DNA of 64,000 bases from positions 64,067,660 to 64,131,659 of the forward strand of contig CAMTDV010000028.1 of assembly GCA_947069175.1 (NCBI GenBank). The letters are read 5' to 3'. This DNA comes from Scalesia atractyloides. Taxonomy: Eukaryota > Streptophyta > Magnoliopsida > Asterales > Asteraceae. Below, piece after piece: positions 13,325 through 25,080 of this stretch. Under the pieces are notes generated by a model. The model did not search any database. It saw only the letters and a list, made by a program, of their open reading frames with translations, and was not told the origin of the DNA. How positions within the stretch are numbered: the first letter of the stretch is position 1; every line of letters begins with the position of its first letter. Position numbers and translations under genes: made by a program.

Positions 13325-13639
13325 TTCCCCCGTAAACTGAAGTCGAGGGTGACCTATAGCTTGGAACGTAAAAACACAAATCTATGAGTTCGCAAAGGTT
13401 TCATAAAGATGTCCGCAATCTGATCTCCTATAGATATAAATTGTGGATGCAAATGTCCTTGAACAACCTTTTCTCGTACAAAGTGAAAATCAACTTCAAC
13501 ATGATTTGTTCGGGCATGAAACACAGGATTTGCAAAAAGATGTATTACACCAAGATTGTCACATTATAGGGTAGGAGCATATTTTGTGTCTACTCAAAGT
13601 TCTGTATAGAAGAGCTTCTAACCATGCTAAAACAACTGT
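13325..13639 (-). pseudogene. Copia block A: end of RNase H and polyprotein C-terminus
   Basis: Minus-strand translation gives AWLEALLYRTL, then after a frameshift DNLGVIHLFANPVFHARTNH and VEVDFHFVREKVVQGHLHPQ, then IGDQIADIFMKPLRTHRF. This is the conserved copia RNase H end (DNxGAxxLAxNPVFHxRTKHIEVDYHFVREKV...DIxTKPL). It abuts the insertion at 13,640 and continues directly from block B once the insertion and one ACTGT are set aside. Confidence 0.9.
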
Positions 13640-14730
13640 TGTAACACCCCAACCGATGGCGGAAACATCGGGATGAGACGAAAACGAGATTGCTCATTGC
13701 TCACAACATTATTAAGTGACAATAATTAATTAAACCATATTTCATTTCATAAGGATTGTCAAATACATCAATGTAACAAAACAAAGAACAATCTAACATT
13801 TGCAAAGTCATAACAAAATTGATACGTCGACATTAAACCTAACGTCTAATTTGTGTGTATCTAGTCCTTGCTATATTGTTTTCATAGCGTCATCTCCTTC
13901 AACCTGTTACATGTTTTAAAATAAAGTCAATGCAAAAGCAAAGGCGAGTACACAAGTTTAAGCATAGCATACGTATACGAATAAAGTTTTAACAATCCTC
14001 ATGGCAACTAAATCTATACCAGAGCAATATCAAGGCATGCAATGCTATTAATCAAACCAGTAACGCAATCACGATGTTTTAACATGACCTCACGTGTAAA
14101 GCGATGGAGGTGGATGCGTGAATTCCTATAGCGCTAAGCATGTCAAACGAAGGCTAAAAATAGTTAATGACTAAAGCATAGCATAACGAATATCCAAGAC
14201 AAGCAACAAGTATACGATTCAAGTATTCATGGGTATAGGATTGTTTGTGCGTTTCATAAAGTTTAAGTGTTTGTGATTTTTGTATAGGTAAAACATGTTA
14301 CACCCAAAAATGTTATAAACAAAAGTGGGTTGAGTGTACTCACAAAATTGCTAAGTCTTCTTTGGAAAATTCCACGACGAGTTGATGAGTGGGAGAAAGG
14401 GGACATCGAGGTCACCTTAAAAATGGCAAACGAATGTACATGAATAATAGAAGCTACGACGAAGGATTCGAATTGGAGTTGAAAGTACGTATATAGTTAA
14501 CATCGTTTAAGAAAGGAATTTCTAAATTAAATTCATCAAAAGGGTTGTAGGAGTGTTGTCAAATAATTAATATATATATTTGACGAAAAGCATATTTGGT
14601 ATATATATATTTGTATTCTAACGAATTGTATGAGATATATATGTATATTGTTGAATGGTGTACAAATATATTTGTCGAAAGTAAAATAAATATGTTTTGT
14701 CGAAAGTAAAATAAATATGTTTTGTCGAAA

Positions 14731-15050
14731 GTAAAATAAATAAGTATATTTGTCGAGAGATATGATAAATATATCTATATTTTGTCGATGAATATAATGA
14801 ATAAGTATGTTTTGTCAAAAGTATAGTAAATAAGTATATTTGTCGAGAATTATAATAAATAAATTTATATTTTGTCGATGAATATAATAAGTAAATATGT
14901 TTTGTCAAAAGTATAGTAAATAAGTATATTTGTCGAGAATTATAATAAATAAATTTATATTTTGTCGATGAATATAATAAGTAAATATGTTTTGTCAAAA
15001 GTATAGTAAATAAGTATATTCGTCGAGAATTATAATAAATAAATTTATGC
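14731..15050. repeat. Tandem repeat, 90-bp unit, about 3.5 copies
   Basis: TATTTGTCGAGAAT recurs at a 90-bp spacing (ending 14,850, 14,940 and, with one change, 15,030), together with ATTTTGTCGATGAATATAAT and GTTTTGTCAAAAGTATAG. Each unit has three TTTGTCRA words. More diverged copies of that word extend the pattern from 14,580 to 15,200. It lies inside the 13,640-17,009 element. Confidence 0.85.
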
Positions 15051-15449
15051 TCTTGTCGAAAAGCATAATAAAGAAAGTAAGTATATTTTTGTCGACAAAA
15101 AATAATATCGATAAATATATTCCGTCGGATAGTTCAAATAATAAATATATTTTATCGAATAGTTTAATAAGTATATTTTGTCGAATAGTTTAATAAATAT
15201 ACAACCTGTAGAAAATCGGGCAGAGTTTCCTCTTGTTTTTGGACGATCCCGACAATCTAGTTGTCGATTAAATGTTTTCAAAACTCAACAATCAACAAAA
15301 CAATATATTTATACAAATTATGTAACGAAAATATATATATTTATACAACTTACAACACACGTTTAGTGTACAAGTAAGTAATGTGTTACGATTAAAACGA
15401 TAAATAATATGAACAATAATAATAAAGGTTTTTGCGCCGTTTAAGGTTT

Positions 15450-16140
15450 TTACCCAGTCTCGGTCGACAATTGACCAGCAGTTGACCGGTTGACTTTCGT
15501 TGACCAAGTTGACTGACGTTGACTCGCGATGACTAAAACCGGAAGGTTGACCATGACCCGAGCTTTTGACCAGATTTGACCCGAGCCTGCTGAACCGAGA
15601 TGGAACCAAAAGTGAGCAAAACAAACCAATTAAAAATGAATGCAAAACTGAAATAATCAAGCACGACCCGTACCTAAACCGAATCGAGGCTGAACTGGGA
15701 CGACTGATCTGACCGGGATGAGTGACCTGAACCGGAACAGCTGAACCGCTGCCTCTGTAACTCGAGTGAACACCAAAGCTGACCCGTTGACTGTTTGACC
15801 ACAGTTGACCAGCTTTGACCTGAGTTGACCGAACATCAAACAAACCGAGGCTGAGCCGAGTGACACCAACTGAACCGAATCGGAGCCAAAACCTTCATTG
15901 ACTCACTGCTAACCCGAACCTCTGCACCGAGACCCGAACCCGCTGAACATGAGCCATGAATTTGACTGAACCGAGATTCGACCCGGAGCTGACCCGTGGA
16001 TTGTTTGACTGTTTGACCAGACCCGAGCTTGACCAGGTCTAACCGGGTTGACCGAACCAGAACTGACCCGAACTGAACATGGTCTGAACCGAAACAAACC
16101 AACCTGAAATTGAGAGTTAGAGCATGATCACCTGACACGA
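15450..16140. repeat. TTGACC/GAACCG-rich low-complexity block
   Basis: The block is built of short words TTGACC, TTGACT, TGACCCGA and TGAACCGA without a fixed period. Six TTGAC words fall in about 60 bp near 15,470-15,530, and a second cluster lies at 15,780-15,830. The complement reads as serine/glycine-rich frames with GGTTCGG runs, which I take as low complexity and not as protein. It lies in the part of the probable LTR downstream of its inferred TATA box. Confidence 0.7.
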
Positions 16141-16199
16141 ATCCGAACCAAAATTGAAACGAATGAACCTAACCTGAACCGAGACTGGGAGAACCGAAC

Positions 16200-16660
16200 C
16201 GAGACTGACTGAAACCGGAACTCCTGCCGCCGCCGCTGCTGTCGCTTGAAGCCGGAAAACGGATTCTGTCGCTGCTGCCGCTGTTGTTTGCTCCGGTGCC
16301 GCCACTGGTCCGATGCATCGTCGCAGCCGCGACGCTGCTCCGCCGCCACGCCACCGCACCGCCGTCGCCCGCTGGATGTGACGGTTGCTGCCGCCATCGA
16401 TCGAAACCCCTCCGGAGCCGTCATAGACGCGCCACCACCACCACCTACCTTCTCTCTATCTCGTCTCTCTCTCCTCACAGCTCTCTCTCTCTCTCTCTGT
16501 CTGTCTGCAAGTATATATGCGGGTGTGTGTGTGTCGGGTTTAAGAGATTGCAGGGATGTAACCGGAGAAGAAGGGCGCCGCCAGAGACGGCGCCGGTCGC
16601 CGAAAAACGCCGAGGAGGGGGTGGCGGCTGGTGTTGAAGGTGTGCATTAGGGTTTGGTTA
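16200..16660 (-). other. GC-rich leader-like segment of the probable LTR
   Basis: On the minus strand, just after the inferred TATA box, come a CCGCC-rich block, an (AG)n tract (near 16,470-16,500) and GGCGGCGG runs. Several overlapping Arg/Gly/Ala/Ser-rich frames cover it on both strands. None resembles a known family and their extent follows from the GC bias, so I do not call a gene. Confidence 0.5.
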
Positions 16661-17009
16661 GAGGAAGAAGATGAGGGTTAGGGGAGGTTTAAATAGGTAG
16701 GTTAAGTGGTAAGGGTTTGATAGGTTGGGTTTAAAAGCCTGAGAGTGGCCCGAACGCGATTCTGAAGCCCATTTAAGCGCCCGAACGTTATGAAATAGCG
16801 TAAAATTTTTATTTAAGTTTTAACACGGGAATTAAATGTAAGACATCAAAAATATCGCGTTCGGTTGTCGTTTCGTTAAAAACACGTAAAAATGCGTTGT
16901 TTCCGTTTTTACACCGTTTTTCGATCCGATTGTAGTTGCGACTCAGGAAATAGAAAACGAGCGCGACTTTTTATAAAAATAATAAATATTGGAAATACGA
17001 GGCGTTACA

Positions 17010-17756
17010 ACTGTGTCAACCAAGCTTTGTATTTTGACTTTTTGGATGACTGAGAGAAGTCCCAATATGTGAGATTAAAACCCATAGATATAGCAAATTC
17101 CCCCATGGAATGACGGTCATCTGGACACCCAACCCAGTCAGCATCAAAAAATGCACGAAGTATAAAGATCCCTACCAATGGGTATCAAAGTAAGTGTGAA
17201 GCTGAACCAGATTTGTGATAAATGAGTATTCCATGATCAAGTGAGCCTTTTAATACCCGAAGAGTACGTTTGGAAGCAGACCAATGATCTTCCGACAGAG
17301 CATGTATGTACTGGCGTACTTTGTTAACAGCAAAGGTAATATCCGGTCGTGAAAAGGTGACATACTAAAGAGCACCAACAAGCTGGCGATATTTGATCGG
17401 GTCAGAGATAAGTGGACTCTCCAAGAGATAAGACCTAGGATGTGCTCAAAAGAGAGAAAATTGATTTATAATTTAAAAAACAAAAAACAACTTACTGAAT
17501 GAGTTCAGAGATGTATGTCTTTTGAGATAGAAGTGTATCATCTCCTTGTGGGACGATTTCAATTCCTTAAAACGTACTTAACGGTACCAAGATCCTTATG
17601 GTCAAAGCAGCCAATGATGTCATAAAAAACCCAAGATGTACAGAAGGGTACCCCTAGATTTGCAAGTGAAAGGAATGTATCCTTTGAGACCATAAGTCAC
17701 AAAGTTTGAAGGGTTTGTGAAAGATAGTGGAACCATGCTTGTGGAGTGTCACACCC
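17010..17756 (-). pseudogene. Copia block B: reverse transcriptase C-half and RNase H start
   Basis: Reading leftwards on the minus strand: TPQAWFHYLSQTL (the APRAWF... motif after GLKQ), FYDIIGCFDH where a YVDD box should be, KDLGTVKYVLRN, and then a gap. It continues with IKYRQLVGAL, a stop, YVTFSRPDITFAVNKVRQYI and HALSEDHWSASKRTLRVLKG. The RNase H start DADWVGCPDDRHSMG follows. The catalytic YVDD is damaged and there are several stops. The block ends at the ACTGT duplication of the inserted element on the left and at the TGTCACACC boundary (17,757) on the right. Confidence 0.9.
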
Positions 17757-18773
17757 TGGTCGTAGCGGAAGCGCAAGTGAATCATTGCATCCAATTAAGT
17801 AAACAATTATAATTCAACAACGATGCCATACTAATAATAAGTTTCATTCCCATAATTAAGACCATACAAAAGTGATTTCATAGTTTAACTGTTTTCAACT
17901 TATCATCATAAATATAATTCAACATATATTACTTCAAAATAAGATACTATTTTCATCGTTACTGCGTAATGAGGTTTTGACTCCTATATATACGAAGTTG
18001 GGATATAAAAGGCAAAGCCTCCAAAATATGGCACATCGTTGTCTTGGAATTTTCCCATAACCCGAATCACCAGCTCATGTCTTGCGTCCTGAAATACATG
18101 TAATTTTAAAAAGTCAACATAATGTTGGCAAGTTCATGTAGTTAATGTTTTCGTATAAAAATGCCATTCTTGAAATCCAGTAATGAAATCCGAGTATGTT
18201 ATTAGCATCATGGAGTTTTAAGGATCTATCAGTGTGTCGAGAGCACCCTGACATACATGTGCCATAAGTAAGTAACCAAACCGAGACAACTTTGACATCA
18301 TTGGGATCACAAAAGCATTCCGAAGGGTATACCAACCAGGAGTGGAGCGCGTCTCAAACTCAATAGATCTACTTCTTTTGCACCTTGGTCACTATATGAT
18401 TAATGGTTACTATTGTCATCATCCTACTTATGCACAAATGATCGTGTTATCAACTAAACCCATAGCTAACATACTATTTGTTATGACATATATTTCCCCT
18501 CGATAGTTTTAAAACAAAACTTTGAAATAATTTAAAGGAGGGACATGAACTCACAGCTTTGCGTTCCGTACGTGGTATTACTCACAGTTGGTGTCCGTAC
18601 ACGTGTGTAACCTACATGTGTACCGAGTTTATTAGACACCTTGGCCTCAATAGACCTTGTACTCGTTGTTCATCTTGAATTCTTGTTATGTATTTCTTTG
18701 TTATGATAGAACAACTTTTAATGTAATCATAGTGTTGGTAGTTTGTTTGATTAATATTGTTATATATATTTCT

Positions 18774-18775
<2 letters not shown>

Positions 18776-18812
<37 letters not shown>
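18776..18812. repeat. (TA)n microsatellite
   Basis: Uninterrupted alternating T and A over about 37 bases. Confidence 0.9.
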
Positions 18813-18816
<4 letters not shown>

Positions 18817-18854
18817 CTTAGATCGTGTGTGAACTGGGCCTTGCCCTTCACATG

Positions 18855-19235
18855 TCCTCGTGCCCTGCATGCGTGTCATTGGGCCTTGCCCATGCCATCT
18901 ATGTCATTGAGCCTAGCCCATGTTTTCATCTCATTGGGCCTTGCCCATGTAATTCATGTCATTGGGCCTAGCCCATGTAATTTACGTTATTGGGCCTAGC
19001 ACATGTTTTCATCTCATCGGGCCTAGCGCATGTTTTTTATGTCATTGGGCCTAGCCCATGTTTTTATGTCATTGGGCCTAGCCCATGTAATTTATGTCAT
19101 TGGGCCTAGCCCATGTAATTTATATCTTTGGGCCTAGCCCATGTAACTTATATGTTTTTGGGCTTTGTCCATATATTTTATGCTATTGGGTCTTGTCCAT
19201 GTCTTTTATAAATTGGGCCTAGCCCAAATTCATTT
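18855..19235. repeat. Minisatellite, ~27-28-bp unit, about 13 copies (TTGGGCCTAGCCCATG core)
   Basis: The core TTGGGCCTAGCCCATG recurs every 26-30 bp, alternating with TAATTTATGTCA or TTTTCATCTCA spacers. Variants such as GGGCCTTGCCCATG and GAGCCTAGCCCATG occur at the edges, as expected when a tandem array ages. Each core includes TGGGCC, the plant site-II/TCP-type word. That this matters for regulation is speculation. Confidence 0.9.
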
Positions 19236-19368
19236 TGATGAGCCCATTATTTTATAAGTCTTATACTTGTAATTTTACTAAGTATTAGTGTAAGTATGTA
19301 TGTCTTATACTTTTATATTTTCAACTTTCCAGGATTTCGATTTCGATAACATATAATATATATATATA

Positions 19369-19371
<3 letters not shown>

Positions 19372-19401
<30 letters not shown>
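19372..19401. repeat. (GT)n microsatellite
   Basis: About 14 GT units after an AT-rich tract. Confidence 0.9.
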
Positions 19402-19403
<2 letters not shown>

Positions 19404-21811
19404 GTGTCTAAATATATGTTTTAGATTTGTCATCGTCGTCGTTTATTACATGTTTTTTTCTCGTCGACAATCGCCCTTCGTCGTAATAACTCTTCGTGTC
19501 TGCGATTTATTCGTTGGTCGACGACGCGACAATGTCATTGTGAACGTTCGCTCATTGTCCGCATTGCTTCGTTTGTCCGATTATTGTTTAGACGTATTAG
19601 TAATTTAATGACTATTAAAGTTACTAATCGCGTTTAGTCCCGCTAATCATAACGTTAATCATATCTTAATCGCGATTAGATTTTTAGAAAATTTCGCCAT
19701 AGTTTCTCCTAAACTATGGCGTTTTCCACGTTTTTAAAACGTATTTAAACCCTGTTTAAACTCATAATCAAGATCAACAATTTATTTCAAGCTTTCATAT
19801 TATTTGTTTACCACTTATGTGTATCATCATCCATGACATTTTTGTAGTCAAAATCTTACTAAAATGTAATGTGATTTCAATATTTATAACATTTTTAACT
19901 CATCATTTTTGTTACCTCATTAGACCAAGTCCATTGTTTAAACCCTTTGATTACTACACTTTTTAAGATGGTTACATCTTAAATCATAATGTTTATTTCT
20001 TATAAAAATTACCCATATGTAGTAAAATTATTTTTAGGTTGTAGTAACTTCATGGATGATGTAGTTGATGATCTTGTTTAGATTTAAACATTATCATGTT
20101 TAAATCCTCATTTTCATACTTGTTCATACAAGATCATCTAACTTTTACACCTTACTTTAACATAAACAACACCATCATGCTAACTAGCTAGCCTATAATT
20201 ACATGATCAACACAAAATAAACCATATTTAGTGTTATTTTTAAGGTGTGAGTTAGGGTTTTTAGGTTATCTTTTCTTCATTTTCAAGATGAGCAACTTGT
20301 ACATCATTAATCTAGACATAATAATAAACTAGAATATGAAGGGATTTGCCTTACAATGGGTGCACAAGTTTAGTGATGACTTAAGAAATAAAATGAAGCT
20401 CCAAGATAGCCCTAATGGTCCTCCACCTTTGCTAGCACCTTGAGTGGTCTTGAAAGGGTTTTAAAGTGAGTAATATGATGTGGTTTATGGTGGTTAAATG
20501 GTGGTGTTGTGGTGGTGATGGTAGCCGTGTGGTATGAGGAGAAAGGAAGAGGATGGTTGCAATTTTTTTGAAGTGATAAGTGATGGAAGAACTAGTGTAG
20601 GTCATGATATATATCAACATCTTTCAAGTCACAACACATCTTCTCACCATGCTTCCAATCCACCATTTTCAACAAGAATCAAGTGGGTGTGGGACCCACT
20701 TGAAACCGTCAATATGAAGGGGGTAAAGTGTAAGATTTTTTATAACACATGTTAATTTATTAGATATTTTAGTCATTAAGTTAAGTGTTGTGATTGGGGG
20801 TTGATCTAGCATCCTTAGCATATAATTAGGGTTTAGAGTGTTATTTTATGGTAATTAATCCACTTGATCATTTAATATAAGTTTCGGATGACGGAAATGT
20901 CGTTAGTTCGTTCATCGACACAGTATTCGCTAATAAACGAACTTTATTATTTAGTATCGGAAGCCGTTGTTTTTTACCACCACAATTGTCATGGCGTTTA
21001 TTTAGTGTTCCGATCTAAAAATATGCATAACTAGTTCGCTAGATGAATATATGTTGAGTTAGGATGGCCAAAATGCCTTTCGTTTGATCGTTCGCTCGAT
21101 ATCGGCACTTTTATATCCTGCCGTCAAACTTTTCCGGAAATTGTGTTTCCGTGACCTCAAGATAGTTGAATGGATTCCCAGTTCCAAATGAGGCTTAACT
21201 AGTTCGCTAGATGCATGAATGAGGCTATCGGCCACTAAAATGTTCGTCGATTCGACAAACGGTCGCTTTCTGGTCGAGTTGTGCGCTGTTTGTCGTATGA
21301 CCGGAAATGATGTCTTTTGTGCATTTTTGATATTCTTATATTGTTTTAGGATGATTAACGTTGTTTTATTATCATTCTGAAATCCGGAATCCACTGAATT
21401 AGTGTTGCGGACAAACTGAAATTTGTTGCCTTTTTTATCGAAACGGACAATTTTGCAATTTAGACTTTGTACCGGAAAGTTATGTATTTTTGTAATGGTT
21501 GATCTCATATCAATGTTTTCATTTATATATGGACTCAGGTATGACATTAGCATGTCGTTATTCATTGTTTGGATTCGTTTTAGCGGTTTTGCCGACACAA
21601 TTAGTGTCACTGCAAATAGTGCGCCCAAAACTTTCTACCAACACTTTAGGGCATTGTTTGGTTTGTCGTCATAACGGAAACCAGTATATGTTATGATCTG
21701 ATTTATTTGCCCTAGTCCTTAGGATATGACGTACGACTCAGTTACGCAATTAAATTACAATAATATGCATGAGATTTTAAAATAAAAATAGTGATTAAAT
21801 TGTACGGAATT

Positions 21812-22680
21812 ACCGGTTCTTTGCCAAAGACTTGTGTAATAAAGAATACATGATCTAGAGGTTTTGGATCAACAAAACTTTGTGGTTGTTTGGTAGACCG
21901 TCTCTGTAAGGTCATTGTGTAAGAAAGCATTTTGGACATCGAGTTAACGAAGAAGCCATTGCTTTTTAATAATGAGACTAAATGTTTCATTAAAGTTAAT
22001 ACCAGGTTGTTTTATAAGCCCTTTGTCACAAGACAAGCCTTGTAACGTGTAACAGAACCATGATGATCTTTCTCAATCATTTAAACCCATTGGCAATCAA
22101 TAACATCAGTTTGGGTAACATGCAGAACCAAGGACCAAGTTCCATTTTTCATAAGTGCTCTAAATTCATCGGTCGTGGCTTGATGCCTCACCAGATGTTG
22201 GTTTGCAATGATAAAGAAGGTAGATTAGATAAGGATTTGTGAGAACATGGAAGCATGATTAGCAGATGCACTTTATAGAGTACGAGATTTTGAATTTTGG
22301 TGAAGGTTGGAAGGACGAGGACGATGTGGGGTAGGGGGAGGTGGTGAATGAGGTTTGTGAGCTTGAGGATGAGGAGGAAGTAGGAAAAATTGTATTAGAC
22401 ATATGGTGGAGCATTTGGTTGTGAGGGAGGAGACTGTGGAAGAGAGGGTGGATTAGGGAGGTCAGGTTGGGGGAAAGGTGAAATTAGATTAGGATGTGTA
22501 AGTGTTGGTTGGACGGCTTTCAAGGAGTAGATGGTATAAGAGTTTGAAAAAGGAAATTTATCCTCAAGAAATCAAACATTTCGAGCAATATAAATGTGGT
22601 CAGTTGTTGCATCTAGACATGTGTAGCAATGATGTTTGGGACTGTATCGAAGAAAGATACACTAGGTAAAGCGAAAATCA
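21812..22680 (-). pseudogene. Copia block C: integrase tail, linker and reverse transcriptase N-half
   Basis: From right to left on the minus strand, with frame changes: FLGYSPKHHCYTCLDATTDH and IYIARNVRFLEDKFPF (the integrase C-terminal GYSPxxKGYRCL...F motif). A proline-rich linker follows, then DEFRALMKNGTWSLV, VIDCQWV, HGSVTRYKACLVTKGL, and MSKMLSYTMTLQRRSTKQPQ (for MDVKNAFLHGDLxETVYMKQP). The block ends SFVDPKPLDHVFF...VFGKEP. These are standard copia RT motifs in order, with stops and shifts. It joins block B when the 17,757-21,811 insertion is set aside. Confidence 0.9.
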
Positions 22681-22700
22681 ATTTTGTGAGCATTGTATTG

Positions 22701-24765
22701 TCAAAGACGAGGAAGGCATTAAGAGCTAAACACACAAAGGAGAAAAGTAAGTAGTTAGGAGGTTGGCGAAAGAGATGTTAAAATGGAGATTTCTAGGAGA
22801 TTTCTCGTTGTCGTTGGCTCCTTGATGGTTATAAGATGGTCATTATCATTGTCGAGAGAGAAAATGTTTCTTGGGTGAGAAAAGGGAAGATGACTTGTGG
22901 TGTATACACATATGAACAAAACTTGTATCACCTATTTTGCTATTATACCAACCTTCCTACAAAATGTATTTTGATTTGACAATCTTTTCTTGGGGAGAAA
23001 GGGAAGATGACTTGTGGTGTATACACATATGACCAAGTTCATATTTTTTATATAATTTAAATGATCTGTATTTATATATTAGTTATGCTTGTATGTGTAT
23101 GTAGTTGTAAAGGTAGTACTGACACCCTCACACTTTCGTATCCAAAAGAAAAAACTAGTAAAATTAACATAACTAATAAAGATATCAATAAAACAAACTA
23201 TTAAATAAACATTAATAGTATATTAGTATTGTGTCCTTTTCTTATAATTATAAGAATTTTTGTTCTACAAAAGGATGAAGAAACCATTTCTTTAAAAAAG
23301 TTCAAAAGAGATACGATACGGTGTCATATCAACATTGGCCATCCAAAAAAAAATTAACATCCAATGTAACGAAATTCAACACCTTTTTTGTTTGAGGTTT
23401 AGAGGAAGAAGAGAAGAGGAACCACCGCCCAATACTTTACAACTATCTGAAACACTTCACGATATAATAGTTTACGATAAATTCGAGTTTTATGTGAAAA
23501 TTGGTCTGTTTTGTTGTTTCTACACAAACCAACAAAAGAGATGATGAAAACTTTAAGATTGGTGTAAAGACAAAAGAGCATGTTAAGTTAGGCTTAAGCA
23601 ACTTCTTATGCACACCAAACCTAAAGCATAATAAAGGACAAAATTGCATCAACAAGGCCATGATCTTTGGTTTAGACGAAAACACAATAAATCTAAGGTT
23701 AAAAGGACTAATTCCTAGCATGGGTCTCTTTAATTTCAATCAAGATTTTGTTATCAACCACTCATGCTCCTCCTTCAAGTTTTATTTTATTTTTTATTTG
23801 ATGTTCTTTAACTAAGAACCCTAATTTGTCTTCTTTCAGTCACTAGTGCACAATACATGGATGCATTACTTCAAGGGCAAGAGTGAACTATTAATATCTA
23901 TGTAATATGGATGCATTACCACAAGTGCAAGGTCCAACTTATTAGAAGACGAATATTTTTTGTTTTGTTTTGGACTATTTAAGATCAGGAGATTTAATAA
24001 TTTTGTAATAAGAGTTCAAAATATATGTGACTTTGTTGAACTTGTTTTGTGTTAAAAAAAATAATGGGTTTTGGACTAATTTATGAATTTCTAATGGTGA
24101 TGGTTATCACGTATTTTATTAGAAATTGAAGAAATGAAAACACGAAATCAAAAATGACATCGACATAGAGCTGAATAAGAGGTCAATACATCATGATGAG
24201 TGGCATATCCGAATTCAAAAAAAAAACCCTCATGTTTAGATTCCGAGTTATAATAAAGATTGGCCAGTATTAGACCGGTTAGGGTCCTGGTGACCAGTTA
24301 TAAATTTGTAATTACAGAAATTTAATTTTATTTAAGATTGTTAAAGGATATGATTTGGGACATTGTATTTAATATTGACGTAATAAATGTGATTAGTTAA
24401 TAATTAGCATTAGGCTATAGCATGTTAGGACAAAGAGTATCTTGATTTAACTTTGTAATAACGTGGTTGGATAGAGTTTCGTACTTAAAAAAGTACATGT
24501 CCAAGCATCAAGGGCCCAAATGCACATGTACTTCACTAAAAGGCTAGATTAAGTGTGGGTTAAGTCACAAACAAAGTTGATTAGTAGTTTTGTCAAAGGC
24601 TAAAAGAAATATTGATATGAGTTGTCAACCTGCATAGCATATAAGCATCATCCTCCTTTTGAGTAACCTTTGAGCTCTTTGTTTTCTTCCTAAACTAAGT
24701 GACAATAGCTTATGGCCAATTGGCCAATCCATGTTATCCAATATCCACTGCTTCTATTTTATTAT
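22701..24765. other. AT-rich stretch, no gene recognised
   Basis: GGGAAGATGACTTGTGGTGT with its downstream 11 bases is present twice, 117 bp apart (22,884 and 23,001), which may be an old duplication next to the copia 5' side. Overlapping short frames at 23,335-23,815 on both strands have no recognisable domain. Confidence 0.4.
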
Positions 24766-24766
24766 T

Positions 24767-24827
<61 letters not shown>

Positions 24828-24829
24828 TA
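24766..24829. repeat. (TAA)n microsatellite
   Basis: About 19 consecutive TAA/AAT units. Confidence 0.95.
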
Positions 24830-24885
24830 TAATATAATTATAAGAAGAAGAAGTTGATTTAATACCAATATCGACTTAGCAACTT

Positions 24886-25075
24886 TTCATCCGTAAGATG
24901 GTAGTTTAACGGTCATGGACTTGTAACGTAATAAAAAGTTGTCAAGTTTGATTATGGGCAGTGGCTCTTATTTATCGTTTACGTGATTTACCCTCCTTGA
25001 TGTTAACAATGAAATGATACCTTAGAGAGTAAATTCTCTCAACAAATTAGCGGGCTTCGAACAATGGACTTCAGC
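24886..25075 (+). mobile_element. Possible tRNA-derived SINE remnant
   Basis: GGTAGTTTAACGGTCATGG resembles a Pol III A box and TCAAGTTTGATTATGG a worn B box, about 40 bp downstream. No tail or target duplication was seen, so this is a weak call. Confidence 0.25.
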
Positions 25076-25080
25076 ACTAA

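Larger units (their letters stand above)
13640..17009 (-). mobile_element. Probable solo LTR, 3.37 kb, inserted in copia RNase H
   Basis: The ends are TGTAACACCCC... and ...GGCGTTACA, flanked by a perfect 5-bp duplication ACTGT (13,635-13,639 and 17,010-17,014). TG...CA termini, a 5-bp duplication and the absence of gag or pol domains fit a solo LTR. The TATTTAAA on the minus strand at 16,688-16,695 could be its promoter, so transcription would run leftwards. The inner end, read on the + strand, starts ACCGATGGCGGAAACAT. The same motif, slightly changed, is at the inner end of the 49,994-51,816 element, so they are one family. A related stretch (CTTGTGTACTCGCC...GACTT, minus strand near 13,900) is shared with that element near 51,510. 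Contents include a 90-bp tandem repeat and a TTGACC-rich block. A non-LTR origin cannot be excluded without more copies. Confidence 0.75.
17757..21811. mobile_element. Second insertion into the copia RT region, same terminal type, right end unresolved
   Basis: The left end TGTCACACCCTGGTCGTAGC matches the terminal type of the other probable LTRs (TGTAACACC..., followed by GCGGAA). The copia RT reading frame breaks here (TPQAWF) and resumes at about 21,812 (VFGKEP), so about 4 kb is foreign. No clean ...GTTACA end or repeated 5-bp target was found near 21,690-21,811. The right end has therefore been altered or lies in a further nested piece. The interior holds a TGGGCCTAGCCCATG minisatellite and TA and GT microsatellites. 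No genes are recognised. Confidence 0.6.
13260..22700 (-). mobile_element. Ty1/copia retrotransposon remnant split by two insertions
   Basis: Three minus-strand blocks together follow the copia order integrase tail, reverse transcriptase, RNase H. Block C is 21,812-22,680, block B 17,010-17,756 and block A 13,325-13,639. Downstream of block A a purine-rich tract (GGGGGAATATT, minus strand, 13,321-13,331) precedes LTR-like DNA with a TATA-like GTATAAATACC near 13,262-13,275. The blocks are separated by 13,640-17,009 (a defined element with ACTGT duplications) and by foreign DNA from 17,757 to about 21,811. Stops and frameshifts occur in every block, so the element is dead. Confidence 0.85.

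Noticed and set aside
15045..16650. Many overlapping frames on both strands, 60-180 codons
   Set aside because: They overlap in several frames in GC-rich or TTGACC-rich repeat DNA inside a probable LTR; the amino-acid bias follows base composition.
21059..21628. 189-codon minus-strand frame
   Set aside because: Long for this window, but no recognisable motif, and it lies in the insertion of LTR type where long chance frames occur. Might merit a database search.
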